This document shows, in pieces, positions 7,687 through 18,449 of a stretch of 41,689 nucleotides of DNA (position 1 is its first letter; every line of letters starts with the position of its first letter). The DNA is from Actinomycetota bacterium. GTDB taxonomy: Bacteria; Actinomycetota; Actinomycetes; Nanopelagicales; Nanopelagicaceae. The notes beneath the pieces were generated by a model, which was given only the letters and a program-made list of their open reading frames with translations, did not search any database and was not told the origin of the DNA. A program made the translations under genes and the position numbers. The DNA lies in assembly GCA_016870795.1 (NCBI GenBank), contig VGAJ01000007.1, forward strand, positions 1 to 41,689, written 5' to 3'.

Positions 7687-7725
7687 CGCATAGGTTCGAG
7701 CGGATACCCCGCGCGTTTCTATGCG
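7687..7725 (+). promoter_or_regulatory. antiterminator helix competing with the rplJ-leader terminator
   Basis: CGCATAG (7687-7693) is perfectly complementary to CTATGCG (7719-7725), and a G-T pair extends it by one. This helix uses bases 7723-7725 of the terminator 3' arm and encloses its 5' arm, so the two structures exclude each other. This is the expected layout of an attenuator switch. Confidence 0.6.
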
Positions 7726-7738
7726 ACGGGGTTTTTTT
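7707..7738 (+). terminator. attenuator terminator upstream of rplJ
   Basis: CCCCG-CGC (7707-7714) pairs with GCG-A-CGGGG (7723-7731), with one bulged A, followed by seven Ts (7732-7738). It lies 60 bases before the rplJ start and inside its leader, so it would cause premature termination rather than end a gene. Confidence 0.8.
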
Positions 7739-7798
7739 ATATTTATCACCCAATCAGTAGGTACTTCTTCTGGGGAATATAAGTAGAAAGGAAGTTAG

Positions 7799-8464
7799 AT
7801 GGCACGCTCTGATAAGGCGGCATCAGTTGCTGAATTGGTTGAAGACTTTAAGTCTGCCGATGCAACTGTTGTTACCGAGTATCGCGGTCTAACCGTGACT
7901 GCAATTAAAGAGCTACGTCGCTCACTTGGTGTTGGCACTAAATATAAAGTTGCTAAAAACACCTTGGTAAAGATTGCTGCAAAAGAGGCTGGAGTAGAGG
8001 TCGCTGACTCACTACTAACTGGCCCAACTGCTGTTGCCTTCGTTCAAGGCGATTCAGTTGCAGCTGCAAAGAGCTTAAAGAATTTCCAGAAGGAAAATCC
8101 ATTCTTAATTATTAAGGGTGGAATCTTTGAAGGAAAAGCAGTAACAACAGCTGAAATCATGAAACTTGCCGATCTTGAATCGCGCGAAGTTCTCTTGGCC
8201 AAGCTTGCTGGCGCTATGAAGGCATCTATGGCAAAAGCCGCTAGAGCATTTGATGCGCTGCGTATTAAGAGAGAAGCTGAATCTGGAGCACCTGCTGCGC
8301 CAGAGCAGGCTGCCCCCGCTGCAGAAGCAGCACCAGTTGTAGAGGCAGCAACTCAGGAAGTTGTAGCCGAAGCAGCGCCAGTTGCAGAAGCAACAAACGA
8401 GGAAGTTGTTGCTCAGGCAGCGCCAGAGACTTCTGCGCCAGTAGAACCAACAGAGAACGCTTAA
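7799..8464 (+). CDS. rplJ: 50S ribosomal protein L10 with long Ala/Glu/Pro C-terminal tail
   Basis: L10 anchors the L7/L12 dimers to the ribosome and, as the L10-L12 complex, represses its own mRNA. The core (residues 1-159) is typical: [30 protein letters not shown] and LTGPTAVAF, then the L12-binding helix around [20 protein letters not shown]. Residues 160-221 are an added low-complexity acidic tail, making the protein 221 residues instead of about 165-175. Within it, two 15-residue units (178-192 and 193-207) are tandem copies. It is followed by rplL after 18 bases. Confidence 0.95.
   Translation: MARSDKAASVAELVEDFKSADATVVTEYRGLTVTAIKELRRSLGVGTKYKVAKNTLVKIAAKEAGVEVADSLLTGPTAVAFVQGDSVAAAKSLKNFQKENPFLIIKGGIFEGKAVTTAEIMKLADLESREVLLAKLAGAMKASMAKAARAFDALRIKREAESGAPAAPEQAAPAAEAAPVVEAATQEVVAEAAPVAEATNEEVVAQAAPETSAPVEPTENA
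8330..8419 (+). repeat. tandem 45-bp duplication in the L10 C-terminal tail
   Basis: Two adjacent 45-base units (8330-8374 and 8375-8419) encode [15 protein letters not shown] and [15 protein letters not shown]. They are followed by a further Ala-Pro, consistent with an in-frame duplication that has since diverged. Confidence 0.75.
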
Positions 8465-8482
8465 AGAAAAGGAAATACGAAA

Positions 8483-8869
8483 ATGGCAAAACTAAGTAGC
8501 ACAGACCTATTAGCTCAATTCAAAGAGATGACTCTTGTTGAGCTCTCAGATTTCGTAAAGGCATTTGAGACTGAATTCGATGTCACTGCCGCAGCGCCAG
8601 TTGCTGTTGCAGCAGCAGGCGGGGCAGCAGGCGGCGGAGAAGCTGCAGCAGCTCAAGATGAGTTCACCGTAGTAATTGAAGATGCCGGCTCACAGAAGAT
8701 TGCGGTTATTAAGGAAGTTCGCGCCCTTAATTCAAGCCTCGGTCTAAAGGAAGCAAAGGATCTTGTCGATTCAGCTCCAGCAACCGTGCTTGAGAAGGCC
8801 GATAAGGCAACAGCTGATAAGGCAAAAGCCGCCCTTGAGGCAGCTGGCGCAAAGGTCAGCATCAAGTAA
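8483..8869 (+). CDS. rplL: 50S ribosomal protein L7/L12
   Basis: The flexible stalk protein that recruits and activates translation GTPases, present as dimers on L10. It is 128 residues. The N-terminal dimerisation helix is followed by the Ala/Gly-rich hinge (about residues 36-54). The globular domain has [20 protein letters not shown] and the LVDSAPATV segment that contacts EF-G and EF-Tu. The ribosome site AAAGGAAA lies before ATG 8483. It is closed by a hairpin at 8885-8907. Confidence 0.97.
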   Translation: MAKLSSTDLLAQFKEMTLVELSDFVKAFETEFDVTAAAPVAVAAAGGAAGGGEAAAAQDEFTVVIEDAGSQKIAVIKEVRALNSSLGLKEAKDLVDSAPATVLEKADKATADKAKAALEAAGAKVSIK

Positions 8870-8884
8870 GTTCTTTGATAAGCG

Positions 8885-8909
8885 AGCCCCCCTTATACAG
8901 GGGGGCTTT
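8885..8909 (+). terminator. terminator/attenuator between rplL and rpoB
   Basis: AGCCCCCCT (8885-8893) pairs perfectly with AGGGGGGCT (8899-8907) around a five-base loop. The following tract (TTTGCTATTTCTT) is T-rich but interrupted. This is compatible with partial readthrough into rpoBC, as known at the equivalent site of E. coli. Confidence 0.8.
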
Positions 8910-9098
8910 GCTATTTCTTGAGCCTTGCCCCTGATTAGACAGCGGCGTGTCGCAAGGGATATCCTGCCCCCTCGCTCAAAAATCACAGGTCAGGCATATA
9001 GCGGCTGAGGCCTTTCGTTTGCTGTGCGAGCACGAAGAGATTTAAGAGTTATTAAGAAAAACTTAACGAAGTAGTGACTAACTTTGGAAGGAAAACTC

Positions 9099-12000
9099 TT
9101 GGCCGCGAAAACGAAATCATCAGCTCCTAACCGCATTTCTTTCGCCAAGATCCGCGAACCACAAGAAGTTCCAAACCTATTGGCTCTGCAAATCGAGAGC
9201 TTTGATTGGTTACTTGGCAATGATGCCTGGCGCGCAAGACTTGGTAAGAATGAAAGACCAGATCGAGGAGAAATTCCTAAGACCTCTGGACTTGAAGAAA
9301 TATTTGAAGAGATCTCACCAATTGAAGACTTCCAAGGCTCGATGTCACTCTCCTTCCGTGATCATCGCTTTGAACCTTCCAAATACACAATTGCAGAGTG
9401 CAAAGAGCGCGACATTACCTATGCCGCACCACTATTTGTTACTGCAGAATTTACTAACAATGTAACTGGTGAAATCAAATCCCAGACAGTATTTATGGGC
9501 GACTTCCCGCTAATGACTCCGCGCGGAACATTTGTTATCAATGGAACAGAGCGCGTAGTTGTTTCACAGCTTGTCAGATCTCCTGGAGTTTATTTTGAGA
9601 GAACAGTTGAGAAGGCATCTGATAAAGATATCTTCACGGCAAAGGTCATTCCTAGCCGCGGAGCATGGTTAGAGTTTGAAATTGATAAGAAAGACTTTGT
9701 TGCGGTTCGTATTGATAGAAAGCGTAAGCAATCAGTAACTATCTTCCTTAAAGCACTTGGCTGGAGCAATGATCAGATTCTTGCTGAGTTTGGCGAGTAT
9801 CCATCAATCAAAGAAACTCTTGCTAAAGATAACGTTTCAACTCAAGATGAAGCTCTGCTTGATATCTATCGCAAGATGCGTCCAGGTGAGCCACCAACTA
9901 AAGAGGCAGCACAAACCCTTATTGAAAATCTCTATTTCAACCCTAAGCGCTATGACCTAGCAAAAGTAGGGCGTTTTAAGGTTAATAAGAAGCTTGGTCT
10001 AGATCTTGATCTTGGTAAGTCACTTCTTGCTATCGACGATATCGTCGGAGCGATTCGCTATATCGCAGCCCTTCATAAAGGCGAGACTCTTATTGATTTA
10101 GGTAAGCAGGTTCGAGTTGAGATTGATGATATCGACCACTTTGGAAATCGCCGCCTTAGAACTGTTGGCGAGCTAATTCAAAACCAGGTTCGAGTTGGTC
10201 TCTCTCGTATGGAGCGCGTTGTTAGAGAGCGTATGACAACACAAGATGTTGAAGCGATTACTCCGCAGACACTAATCAATATCCGTCCAATTACTGCATC
10301 TATCAAAGAGTTCTTTGGAACTTCTCAGCTCTCTCAGTTTATGGATCAGACCAATCCAATTTCAGGTCTTACTCATAAGCGTCGTCTATCAGCGCTTGGA
10401 CCTGGAGGTCTTTCAAGAGATAGAGCTGGCTTTGAAGTAAGAGATGTTCATCCATCTCACTATGGCCGCATGTGTCCGATTGAAACCCCAGAAGGTCCAA
10501 ACATTGGTCTGATTGGCTCGCTTGCAACTTATGCTCGCATCACGCCATTTGGTTTCGTTGAGACGCCATATCGCAAAGTTGTTAAAGGCAAAGTTACAGA
10601 TGCGGTTGATTACTTAACTGCAGATGAAGAAGATGAACACATTATTGCTCAAGCAAATGCTCCTCTTACTGAGGATAACCACTTTGCTGAAGCAAGAGTT
10701 TTAGTTCGTCGCCGCGGCGGAGAAGTTGAATACATCCCAGCTGAAGAAGTTGATTACATGGATGTCTCACCTCGCCAGATGGTTTCGGTTGCAACTGCGA
10801 TGATTCCATTCCTTGAGCATGATGATGCTAACCGCGCTCTTATGGGCGCAAACATGATGCGTCAGGCTGTGCCCCTACTTCGCGCAGAATCTCCTCTAGT
10901 TGGAACCGGCATGGAGTATCGCGCAGCAGTTGATGCTGGCGATGTTCTTCTTGCCATTAGAGGCGGAGTAGTAAGCGAAGTTGCCTCAGATTTAATCGTG
11001 ATTACAACCGATGATGGCGAGGAAGATACTTATAACGTCGATAAGTTCATCCGCTCCAATCAAGGAACTTCTCGCAATATGCGAGTAATTGTTAGCCAAG
11101 GACAGAAGATTGCTGCCGGCCAAGCTATTGCTGATGGTCCAAGCACTGAACTTGGTGAGATGGCGTTGGGTAAGAACTTACTTGTGGCATTTATGTCATG
11201 GGAAGGTCATAACTATGAAGATGCCATTATTTTGTCCCAGCGTTTAGTTCAAGATGATGTGCTCTCCTCAATTCACATTGAAGAGTATGAAGTTGATGCT
11301 CGTGATACCAAACTAGGAGCAGAGGAAATCACTCGTGATATTCCAAATGTCTCTGAGGAAGTTCTTGCAGACCTTGATGAGCGCGGAATTATCCGCATCG
11401 GAGCAGATGTTGTTCCAGGCGATATCTTGGTTGGAAAAGTTACGCCAAAGGGTGAAACTGAGTTAACTCCTGAAGAGCGCCTGCTTCGCGCAATCTTTGG
11501 TGAGAAGGCAAGAGAAGTTAGAGATACATCGCTAAAGGTTCCTCATGGTGAGGGCGGAAAAGTAATTGGCGTAAAAATATTTGATCTTGATGATGGCTAC
11601 GATCTTGCAGCTGGAGTTAATCAAGTAGTTCGCGTCTATGTTGCCCAAAAGCGCAAGATTCAAGATGGTGACAAGCTTGCAGGACGCCATGGAAATAAGG
11701 GCGTTATCTCCAAGATTTTGCCAGTTGAAGATATGCCATTTCTTGCTGATGGAACTCCAGTTGATGTAGTTCTTAATCCACTTGGTGTTCCAGGACGTAT
11801 GAATGTTGGTCAGGTTCTAGAGACTCATCTTGGTTGGGTTGCAAAGAGCGGCTGGCAAGTATCTGGCTCCGATAAGGGATGGCAAGAGCGCTTAGGCGCA
11901 ATTGGCGCACTCTCGGCAGAGCCTGGAACTCGCGTAGCAACACCTGTATTTGATGGCGCAAGAGAAGAGGAGATCACAGGACTTCTTGGATCAACTCTTC

Positions 12001-12551
12001 CAAATGCTGATGGCGATCGTTTAATTGGAGAGCAAGGAAAAGCGATGCTCTTTGATGGCAGAACTGGTCAGCCATATCGCGAGCCAATCACTGTTGGTTA
12101 TATGTATATCTTGAAGCTACATCACTTAGTTGATGACAAGATCCATGCTCGCTCAACCGGTCCTTACTCCATGATTACTCAGCAACCACTTGGTGGAAAA
12201 GCTCAGTTCGGTGGACAGCGATTTGGTGAGATGGAAGTTTGGGCCCTTGAAGCATATGGCGCTGCTTACACCTTGCAAGAGCTACTAACAATTAAATCTG
12301 ACGATGTTCTAGGTCGCGTTAAGGTCTATGAAGCAATCGTTAAAGGTGAAAACATCCCAGAGCCTGGAATCCCAGAATCATTTAAGGTTCTGGTAAAAGA
12401 GATGCAATCACTCTGTCTCAATGTTGAAGTACTTTCATCTGAAGGTGTTGCTATTGAGATGCGCGATACTGATGAAGAAGTCTTTAAAACAGCCGAAGAG
12501 CTAGGTATCAACTTGTCACGAGTTGAACCAAGCTCTGTAGAAGAAGTTTGA
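9099..12551 (+). CDS. rpoB: RNA polymerase beta subunit
   Basis: Catalytic core subunit of RNA polymerase, about 1150 residues. The rifampicin-binding cluster (about residues 405-440: [15 protein letters not shown], then [15 protein letters not shown]) has the sensitive-type residues. The [16 protein letters not shown] and [14 protein letters not shown] motifs are intact, as is the C-terminal [21 protein letters not shown] chose the TTG at 9099, which yields [21 protein letters not shown] at 9086-9092 stands six bases before it. The upstream in-frame TTG at 9084 overlaps that site and is unlikely. No convincing promoter was found at 8908-9098; TATAGC at 8997-9002 is a weak -10 candidate. rpoC follows 17 bases after the stop. 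Confidence 0.96.
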   Translation: MAAKTKSSAPNRISFAKIREPQEVPNLLALQIESFDWLLGNDAWRARLGKNERPDRGEIPKTSGLEEIFEEISPIEDFQGSMSLSFRDHRFEPSKYTIAECKERDITYAAPLFVTAEFTNNVTGEIKSQTVFMGDFPLMTPRGTFVINGTERVVVSQLVRSPGVYFERTVEKASDKDIFTAKVIPSRGAWLEFEIDKKDFVAVRIDRKRKQSVTIFLKALGWSNDQILAEFGEYPSIKETLAKDNVSTQDEALLDIYRKMRPGEPPTKEAAQTLIENLYFNPKRYDLAKVGRFKVNKKLGLDLDLGKSLLAIDDIVGAIRYIAALHKGETLIDLGKQVRVEIDDIDHFGNRRLRTVGELIQNQVRVGLSRMERVVRERMTTQDVEAITPQTLINIRPITASIKEFFGTSQLSQFMDQTNPISGLTHKRRLSALGPGGLSRDRAGFEVRDVHPSHYGRMCPIETPEGPNIGLIGSLATYARITPFGFVETPYRKVVKGKVTDAVDYLTADEEDEHIIAQANAPLTEDNHFAEARVLVRRRGGEVEYIPAEEVDYMDVSPRQMVSVATAMIPFLEHDDANRALMGANMMRQAVPLLRAESPLVGTGMEYRAAVDAGDVLLAIRGGVVSEVASDLIVITTDDGEEDTYNVDKFIRSNQGTSRNMRVIVSQGQKIAAGQAIADGPSTELGEMALGKNLLVAFMSWEGHNYEDAIILSQRLVQDDVLSSIHIEEYEVDARDTKLGAEEITRDIPNVSEEVLADLDERGIIRIGADVVPGDILVGKVTPKGETELTPEERLLRAIFGEKAREVRDTSLKVPHGEGGKVIGVKIFDLDDGYDLAAGVNQVVRVYVAQKRKIQDGDKLAGRHGNKGVISKILPVEDMPFLADGTPVDVVLNPLGVPGRMNVGQVLETHLGWVAKSGWQVSGSDKGWQERLGAIGALSAEPGTRVATPVFDGAREEEITGLLGSTLPNADGDRLIGEQGKAMLFDGRTGQPYREPITVGYMYILKLHHLVDDKIHARSTGPYSMITQQPLGGKAQFGGQRFGEMEVWALEAYGAAYTLQELLTIKSDDVLGRVKVYEAIVKGENIPEPGIPESFKVLVKEMQSLCLNVEVLSSEGVAIEMRDTDEEVFKTAEELGINLSRVEPSSVEEV

Positions 12552-12568
12552 CAGGGGGAGAAATAGAT

Positions 12569-15500
12569 ATGTTAGATGTCAACTTTTTCGATGAGTTAAG
12601 GATTGGTCTTGCCTCTGCTGGCAATATCCGTGAGTGGTCATTTGGTGAGGTCAAAAAGCCAGAGACTATTAACTACCGCACCCTAAAGCCGGAAAAAGAT
12701 GGTCTCTTTGATGAGAAGATCTTTGGACCAACTAGGGATTGGGAGTGCTACTGCGGTAAATATAAGCGCGTACGATTCAAAGGAATTATCTGCGAGAGGT
12801 GCGGAGTTGAAGTAACTCGCGCCAAGGTTCGCCGTGAGCGCATGGGACATATTGAACTTGCTGCCCCAGTTACTCATATCTGGTATTTCAAGGGCGTTCC
12901 ATCACGTCTTGGCTATCTTCTAGATCTTGCTCCAAAAGATCTTGAAAAGGTTATCTATTTTGCTGCCTACATGATCACTGAAGTTGATGTGGAGGCGCGT
13001 GAGGAAGATCTTCCAAAACTAGAGAAGAAGATCAACTCTGATCGCAAAAAGATTGAAACCAAGCGCGATAACGATCTTGCTCTTCGCCAAGAGAAGATGG
13101 AAAATGATTTAGCAGAGCTCGAAGATGAAGGAGCTAAAGCTGATCAACGCCGTAAGGTGAGAGAAGCTGGCGAGCGTGAACTAAAAAATATTCGTGAGCG
13201 TTCTCAAAAAGAACTTGATCGCCTAGAGGAGGTCTGGACTCGTTTCAAGAATCTTAAGGTCCAAGATCTTGAAGGTGATGAAAATCTTTATCGCGAGATG
13301 CGTGATCGCTACGGCATCTACTTCAAAGGATATATGGGAGCTGCTGCAATTCAGCGCAGACTTGAAACCTTTGATCTCCAAGCTGAGTTCGACAAGCTAA
13401 ATGTCTTGGCTGAAACTGGTAAGGGACAGAAGAAGACTCGCGCCATTAAGCGCCTTAAGGTGGTTAACTCATTTCTAACTACCTCTAATAAGCCAGCTTC
13501 AATGGTTCTAGATTGCGTTCCAGTTATTCCGCCAGATCTTCGTCCGATGGTTCAATTAGATGGCGGCCGCTTTGCTACCTCTGATCTAAACGATCTCTAT
13601 CGCCGCGTTATCAACCGTAATAACCGCTTGAAGAGACTTGTTGATCTTGGAGCGCCAGAGATTATTGTCAATAACGAAAAGCGTATGCTTCAAGAAGCAG
13701 TAGATGCGCTATTTGATAATGGTCGTCGTGGTCGCCCAGTAACAGGTCCTGGAAATCGTCCACTGAAATCACTTTCCGATATGTTAAAAGGAAAGCAGGG
13801 ACGCTTCCGCCAGAACCTGCTTGGAAAGCGCGTGGATTACTCAGGTCGTTCGGTAATCGTCGTTGGTCCACAGTTAAAACTTCATCAATGCGGTCTGCCT
13901 AAGCAGATGGCACTTGAGTTATTTAAGCCCTTTGTAATGAAGCGCTTGGTAGATCTAAATCATGCCCAGAACATCAAGAGCGCAAAGCGTATGGTTGAGC
14001 GTTCCAGATCTGTAGTTTGGGATGTATTAGAAGAGGTCATTGCTGAGCATCCAGTGCTACTAAACCGCGCACCAACTCTGCACCGTTTAGGTATTCAAGC
14101 ATTTGAACCACAACTAATTGAAGGAAAAGCAATTCAGATTCACCCTCTAGTTTGTACTGCCTTTAACGCAGACTTCGATGGTGATCAGATGGCGGTTCAC
14201 GTTCCACTATCTGCCGAGGCTCAAGCAGAGGCTCGTATCTTGATGCTCTCCTCAAACAATATTCTCTCGCCAGCATCTGGAAGGCCGCTAACTGCGCCAA
14301 CCCAAGATATGGTCCTAGGTCTTTATTTCCTAACCTCACTTCGTGAAAACCAATTGGGTGAGGGAGGCAGCTTTACCTCAATTGCTGAAGGTCTAATGGC
14401 CTATGAGCAAAAGAGCCTCTCACTACAAGCCAAGATAAAGATTCGCATCAATATCAATGGCGAGCTAGTAACAAAAGAGACAACTCTTGGAAGAGCAATC
14501 TTTAATGAAGTACTTCCTGAGTCATTCCCATATGTGGATTACGATGTGACTAAGAAAGCACTTGGCTTAATCGTTGATAATTTAGCTGAAGGCTATCCAA
14601 AGGTAGTTGTAGCTCAAGTACTAGATGCCTTGAAGGAACTTGGTTTCACCTGGGCAACTAGAGCTGGAGCAACAATTGGAATTGTTGATGTAGTAACTCC
14701 AGGAAGAAAGCTTGAAATCCTTGAGGGCTATGAGACAAAGGCCGATAAGGTCCAATCTCAATATGAGAAGGGTCTAATTACCGATGATGAACGTCGTCAG
14801 GAGCTAATTGAGATCTGGACTCAGGCAACAAATGAAGTTGCTAAGGAGATGGAAGATAATTTCCCAAGAACAAATCCAGTTTGGATGATGGTCTTCTCTG
14901 GAGCCCGTGGAAATATGATGCAGATTCGCCAGATTGCAGGTATGCGCGGGCTGGTAGCAAATCCAAAGGGTGAAATTATCCCTCGTCCGATTAAATCTAA
15001 CTTCCGCGAAGGACTCTCAGTTCTTGAGTACTTCATCTCAACACATGGCGCTAGAAAAGGACTTGCAGATACCGCTCTTCGCACCGCAGATGCTGGTTAT
15101 CTAACTAGACGCCTCTGCGATGTGGCTCAAGATGTAATCATTAGAGAAGAGGATTGCGGAACTGATCGCGGTCTAACTCTAAGGATTGGAAATATCGTTG
15201 CAGGAAAACTAACCCGCGATGATTATGTTGAGACTTCAATCTATGGCCGAACCCTTGCAGAAGATGTTGTAGTAGATGGCAAGACCGTCGTTACAGCAGG
15301 TGCTGATCTTGGCGATCGCTTAATCAATGAGTTAATTGATTCTGGCGTTAGTGAGATTAAAGTTCGCTCAATTCTTACCTGCGATAGCAAGGTTGGACAG
15401 TGCGCTAAGTGTTATGGCCGCTCAATGGCAACAGGCAAGCTAGTTGATGTGGGCGAAGCAGTGGGAATCATTGCAGCGCAATCAATTGGTGAACCAGGAA

Positions 15501-16396
15501 CTCAGTTAACAATGCGTACCTTCCATACTGGAGGAGCGGCAACTGCATCAGGTGATATCACCCATGGTCTGCCTCGCGTAGTTGAGCTCTTTGAAGCGCG
15601 CACTCCAAAGGGCGTTGCTCCAATTGCAGAAACTGCTGGAGTTGTTAGCTTCCTTGAAGATGCTAAGGGTAAGAAGATAATTGTTACCCCAGAGGATGGC
15701 TCAGAGGCTGTTGCTTATCCAATTACTCGTCGTCAGAAACTTCTAGTTGAAGATGGCCAGAAGGTAAGCGTTGGTCAACAGATGGTTGTGGGCGCAATTG
15801 ATCCTAAGCAAGTACTTAAGATCCTAGGAGCAAGATCAACTCAGACCCATCTAGTCCATGAAATTCAAGAGGTTTATCGCACCCAGGGTGTTGGTATCCA
15901 CGATAAGCACATTGAAATTGTGGTTAAGCAGATGCTTCGTCGCATCACTGTTTTAGAGCCAGGAGATACTGATCTATTGCCAGGTGAATTAGTTGATCAC
16001 CTAAGATTCCAATCTGCTAACCGCGAAGCGGTGCAGAAAGGTGGCAAGGCTGCAAATGGTCGCCCAGAACTTATGGGAATTACCAAAGCATCACTTGCTA
16101 CTGAATCTTGGCTATCAGCAGCTTCCTTCCAGGAGACAACTCGCGTCCTAACCGATGCAGCCCTTTCTGAAAAGAGTGATCCACTTCTTGGCCTTAAAGA
16201 GAACGTCATCATTGGAAAACTCATCCCAGCAGGAACCGGCCTTGCTCGTTATCGCAACGTTCGAGTCGAACCTACTGAAGAGGCAAAGGCTGCGGTCTAT
16301 GCAGCTTATGAAGAGTATGACTATGCGCCATTTGATACCACAGGATCAGGAGAGGCAGTTCGCCTTGATGATTACCAAGTTGGAGAAAATCGCTAG
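12569..16396 (+). CDS. rpoC: RNA polymerase beta' subunit
   Basis: Largest RNA polymerase subunit, about 1275 residues. The N-terminal zinc ribbon has C60, C62, C75 and C78. The clamp coiled coil (about residues 150-235) is rich in K and E. The active-site loop N-A-D-F-D-G-D (about 533-539) carries the three Asp that hold the catalytic magnesium ion. A second zinc site uses CGTDRG and [13 protein letters not shown], and the bridge-helix/trigger-loop region includes [14 protein letters not shown] 12569 is chosen because AGGGGGAG (12553-12560) stands eight bases ahead; a TTG at 12548 would overlap the rpoB stop. A strong terminator follows. Confidence 0.97.
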   Translation: MLDVNFFDELRIGLASAGNIREWSFGEVKKPETINYRTLKPEKDGLFDEKIFGPTRDWECYCGKYKRVRFKGIICERCGVEVTRAKVRRERMGHIELAAPVTHIWYFKGVPSRLGYLLDLAPKDLEKVIYFAAYMITEVDVEAREEDLPKLEKKINSDRKKIETKRDNDLALRQEKMENDLAELEDEGAKADQRRKVREAGERELKNIRERSQKELDRLEEVWTRFKNLKVQDLEGDENLYREMRDRYGIYFKGYMGAAAIQRRLETFDLQAEFDKLNVLAETGKGQKKTRAIKRLKVVNSFLTTSNKPASMVLDCVPVIPPDLRPMVQLDGGRFATSDLNDLYRRVINRNNRLKRLVDLGAPEIIVNNEKRMLQEAVDALFDNGRRGRPVTGPGNRPLKSLSDMLKGKQGRFRQNLLGKRVDYSGRSVIVVGPQLKLHQCGLPKQMALELFKPFVMKRLVDLNHAQNIKSAKRMVERSRSVVWDVLEEVIAEHPVLLNRAPTLHRLGIQAFEPQLIEGKAIQIHPLVCTAFNADFDGDQMAVHVPLSAEAQAEARILMLSSNNILSPASGRPLTAPTQDMVLGLYFLTSLRENQLGEGGSFTSIAEGLMAYEQKSLSLQAKIKIRININGELVTKETTLGRAIFNEVLPESFPYVDYDVTKKALGLIVDNLAEGYPKVVVAQVLDALKELGFTWATRAGATIGIVDVVTPGRKLEILEGYETKADKVQSQYEKGLITDDERRQELIEIWTQATNEVAKEMEDNFPRTNPVWMMVFSGARGNMMQIRQIAGMRGLVANPKGEIIPRPIKSNFREGLSVLEYFISTHGARKGLADTALRTADAGYLTRRLCDVAQDVIIREEDCGTDRGLTLRIGNIVAGKLTRDDYVETSIYGRTLAEDVVVDGKTVVTAGADLGDRLINELIDSGVSEIKVRSILTCDSKVGQCAKCYGRSMATGKLVDVGEAVGIIAAQSIGEPGTQLTMRTFHTGGAATASGDITHGLPRVVELFEARTPKGVAPIAETAGVVSFLEDAKGKKIIVTPEDGSEAVAYPITRRQKLLVEDGQKVSVGQQMVVGAIDPKQVLKILGARSTQTHLVHEIQEVYRTQGVGIHDKHIEIVVKQMLRRITVLEPGDTDLLPGELVDHLRFQSANREAVQKGGKAANGRPELMGITKASLATESWLSAASFQETTRVLTDAALSEKSDPLLGLKENVIIGKLIPAGTGLARYRNVRVEPTEEAKAAVYAAYEEYDYAPFDTTGSGEAVRLDDYQVGENR

Positions 16397-16412
16397 TTAG
16401 TAATTTATAAAT

Positions 16413-16445
16413 AATCCCCGGCCGTTATGGTCGGGGATTTTTTTT
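16413..16445. terminator. bidirectional terminator between rpoC and the convergent dehydrogenase operon
   Basis: AATCCCCG-GCC pairs with GG-T-CGGGGATT (16413-16439, 11 pairs with one G-T, five-base loop), followed by eight Ts to 16445. The T run overlaps the stop of the minus-strand alcohol dehydrogenase gene. The A-rich 5' flank could serve the opposite strand. Confidence 0.88.
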
Positions 16446-17427
16446 AAGGTTTTAGAACGATGCGAATTGGATTACCGATTTTCTTCTCAAGAGTTTCTAG
16501 CGCAAGAGCTGCTTGATCAAGTGAGAGAACTTGAGTAACTGAGTCTGAGAGCTTTAATTTTCCATCCTTAACCATCTCAACAAGTTCTTGGGTGTGATGG
16601 CGCTCAGATCCATAATGACCTAGGAGTTGGGTTCTCATATAGGTAAAGGCCATATCATTTGGAATAGTGATAGCTTCATTAGCAATTCCAATAATTACCA
16701 ATCTACCCATCTCGCCAAGTAGTGAGAGCCCCTGCTTTCTTACCGATGCCACTCCTGCAAAATCAAAGACAGCGTTTAGGCCCCGATGTTTTTTTAGCTC
16801 TTCATCACTTGGGTCAAAGGCGAAGTGGGCCCCTACTTTTAGGGCTTTTTCACGGGCCTCTATCCGAGGGTCGATGGCAATTATTTTGCTACAGCCAATG
16901 ATTTTAAGAAGCTGGATTGCGTGAATTCCAAGGCCGCCAATTCCAAATACTGCAGCGCTCTCACCTGCTTGCATCTTTGCAGTTGATGAGATCGCAGCCC
17001 ATGGAGTTGATACTGCATCAGGAATGATGGCAGCTTCTTCAAAGGCAAGTGAGTCAGGAATTTTCACAACTAGCGATGCTTTAGTAATTACATACTCGGC
17101 ATAACCACCATCGTAATCAAAACCTAGTGTTGTAATTTGATTTGCTTCATTACGCTGGCCAGCGATAACTATTACTCGATCTCCAACTTGGTATCCAGAT
17201 ACTTCACTACCGAGTTGATCAATTGTTCCTGCCACTTCATGGCCGATAGTTACCTCATCGCCCTTTAGATATCCTGGCGAGAGAGTGCCATCAAGTAAAT
17301 GAACATCAGAGAGACAGACTCCAGCTGCGCCTACTTTTATGCGAACCTCGCCAATATTAGGAGTTGGAGTTGGAACTTCTTTAACTTCAAACTTTCTAGT
17401 TGAAATTGTGATCCGTCCAGCTTTCAT
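16444..17427 (-). CDS. zinc-type medium-chain alcohol dehydrogenase
   Basis: An MDR-superfamily NAD(P)-dependent dehydrogenase of 327 residues. Catalytic-zinc ligands are visible in A-G-V-C-L-S-D-V-H and G-H-E-V-A-G, and the Rossmann motif is GIGGLGIHAIQLLK. The structural-zinc lobe with four Cys, usual in this family, is replaced by a Cys-free loop (AGQRNEANQITTLGFDYDGG), so only the catalytic zinc should be bound. It is the last gene of a minus-strand operon and overlaps the kinase-like gene by ATGA. The substrate is unknown. With its neighbours, it could oxidise a hydroxy-acid- or alcohol-derived intermediate. Confidence 0.85.
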   Translation of the reverse strand: MKAGRITISTRKFEVKEVPTPTPNIGEVRIKVGAAGVCLSDVHLLDGTLSPGYLKGDEVTIGHEVAGTIDQLGSEVSGYQVGDRVIVIAGQRNEANQITTLGFDYDGGYAEYVITKASLVVKIPDSLAFEEAAIIPDAVSTPWAAISSTAKMQAGESAAVFGIGGLGIHAIQLLKIIGCSKIIAIDPRIEAREKALKVGAHFAFDPSDEELKKHRGLNAVFDFAGVASVRKQGLSLLGEMGRLVIIGIANEAITIPNDMAFTYMRTQLLGHYGSERHHTQELVEMVKDGKLKLSDSVTQVLSLDQAALALETLEKKIGNPIRIVLKP

Positions 17428-18449
17428 GAGATCAATCCTTGCGCACGCTTAATCAAAATGTTAACTCCCATGCCGAAACCTTTAAAGGCAGGATTTGTAG
17501 TTTGACCTGCTTTATAGCGAGCCCAGATTTGTTGGATGATTACCGTTAATCTAAATAAACCAAAGACTTCATAGAATGTGAAGTCATCACATTTTCTATT
17601 ACTTAGCTCAAGGTATTTTGCAATAAATTCTCGTCTAGTAGGCATTGCCTCAAGATGGCTAGGTTGCCGGCGAAGTGAGGCAAACATTGGCTCATCATCT
17701 TTATCGACCCAATACGCAAGGGCGGAGCCCAAATCCATAAGCGGATCGCCAACTGTTGCTAGCTCCCAATCCAGCACTCCCACTAGCTTTTTCTTGCCTA
17801 GATCAAAGACCATGTTATCTATCCGCCAATCACCATGAATGATGCATGAGCCAACATCATCTGGTTTATTAGCATCAAGCCAGGCCATTACATCTTCGCC
17901 ATCATAAACATCATCAGTTAGTGCGTTTCGATATCTTCTTGACCAACCCTCAACTTGGCGAGCTACATAGCCCGCTCCTTTATTAAGTTCTGCTAGGACT
18001 GAGGCATCTACGAAGTGAAGCTTAGCAAGGCCAGAAACTAGAGAGTCAGCCATGATGGAAATATCTTCTTTTGTTAGCGTCTCTGGAACATCTCTTCGAA
18101 ATATTTCGCCCTTGACTCTTTCCATTACATAGAAATCAGAGCTGAGAATTTGATGATCCTCGCAGAGCGCAATTACATTTGGCACTAAATCAAAGACAGG
18201 TTTTAGACGAGATTGAATTAGAAATTCTCGCTTCATATCATGGGCCGAGACTGCTTTTGTTCCAACTGGGGGACGGCGAAGGACTAACTCACGATCAGGA
18301 TATTTAAGTAGATAAGTTAGATTTGATGCGCCAGATCTAAATTGAAAGACCTCTGGTAAGTGACTTTGATCTATATATGGCGCAAGCCAGGTGTGAACTT
18401 TGCCAATATCAAATGCATCTTCATCTCTTACTGGAGTGAGATCACTCAT
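17424..18449 (-). CDS. APH-fold phosphotransferase (ACAD10/11 N-domain / LvaA-like)
   Basis: A 341-residue kinase-fold protein. The N-lobe has [21 protein letters not shown] and [19 protein letters not shown]. The catalytic loop is [14 protein letters not shown] (H-G-D-x-R-x-x-N), and the metal-binding segment is [12 protein letters not shown]. In mammalian ACAD10/11 this domain is fused to an acyl-CoA dehydrogenase. In Pseudomonas LvaA it phosphorylates a 4-hydroxyacyl-CoA. Here the gene overlaps the acyl-CoA dehydrogenase upstream and the alcohol dehydrogenase downstream, each by ATGA. This supports the same chemistry rather than antibiotic resistance. Substrate specificity is inferred from context only. 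Confidence 0.8.
   Translation of the reverse strand: MSDLTPVRDEDAFDIGKVHTWLAPYIDQSHLPEVFQFRSGASNLTYLLKYPDRELVLRRPPVGTKAVSAHDMKREFLIQSRLKPVFDLVPNVIALCEDHQILSSDFYVMERVKGEIFRRDVPETLTKEDISIMADSLVSGLAKLHFVDASVLAELNKGAGYVARQVEGWSRRYRNALTDDVYDGEDVMAWLDANKPDDVGSCIIHGDWRIDNMVFDLGKKKLVGVLDWELATVGDPLMDLGSALAYWVDKDDEPMFASLRRQPSHLEAMPTRREFIAKYLELSNRKCDDFTFYEVFGLFRLTVIIQQIWARYKAGQTTNPAFKGFGMGVNILIKRAQGLIS

Larger units (their letters stand above)
7246..7798 (+). promoter_or_regulatory. long structured 5' leader region of rplJ-rplL
   Basis: This is the only gene-free stretch longer than 300 bases. From 7246 to about 7400 I see no clear structure; a TTGACT at 7379-7384 is a possible -35 without a good -10. 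Then come hairpins at 7411-7451 (11 bp with one G-T, 19-base loop), 7497-7516 (7 bp) and 7563-7585 (perfect 10 bp). These are followed by the putative L10-binding part (7631-7683) and an attenuator (7687-7738). A minus-strand open frame here is not convincing as a gene. The ribosome site AAAGGAAG lies just upstream of the rplJ ATG. Confidence 0.7.

Noticed and set aside
7385-7753. Minus-strand open frame of about 122 residues in the rplJ leader
   Set aside because: It lies across the hairpins and the terminator, matches nothing recognisable, and has no promoter or ribosome site.
8265-8489. Leu/Gln-rich minus-strand open frame under rplJ
   Set aside because: It mirrors the low-complexity Ala/Glu/Pro tail of L10 and has no independent support.
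9084-9098. Earlier TTG start for rpoB
   Set aside because: The codon overlaps the GGAAGGA ribosome site, which is correctly spaced for TTG 9099.
12548-12568. Earlier TTG start for rpoC
   Set aside because: It would overlap the rpoB stop and include the AGGGGGAG ribosome site in the coding region; ATG 12569 is well spaced.
17424-18449. Aminoglycoside resistance gene
   Set aside because: The fold is shared, but overlap with an ACAD10/11-like dehydrogenase and an alcohol dehydrogenase indicates acyl-CoA metabolism.
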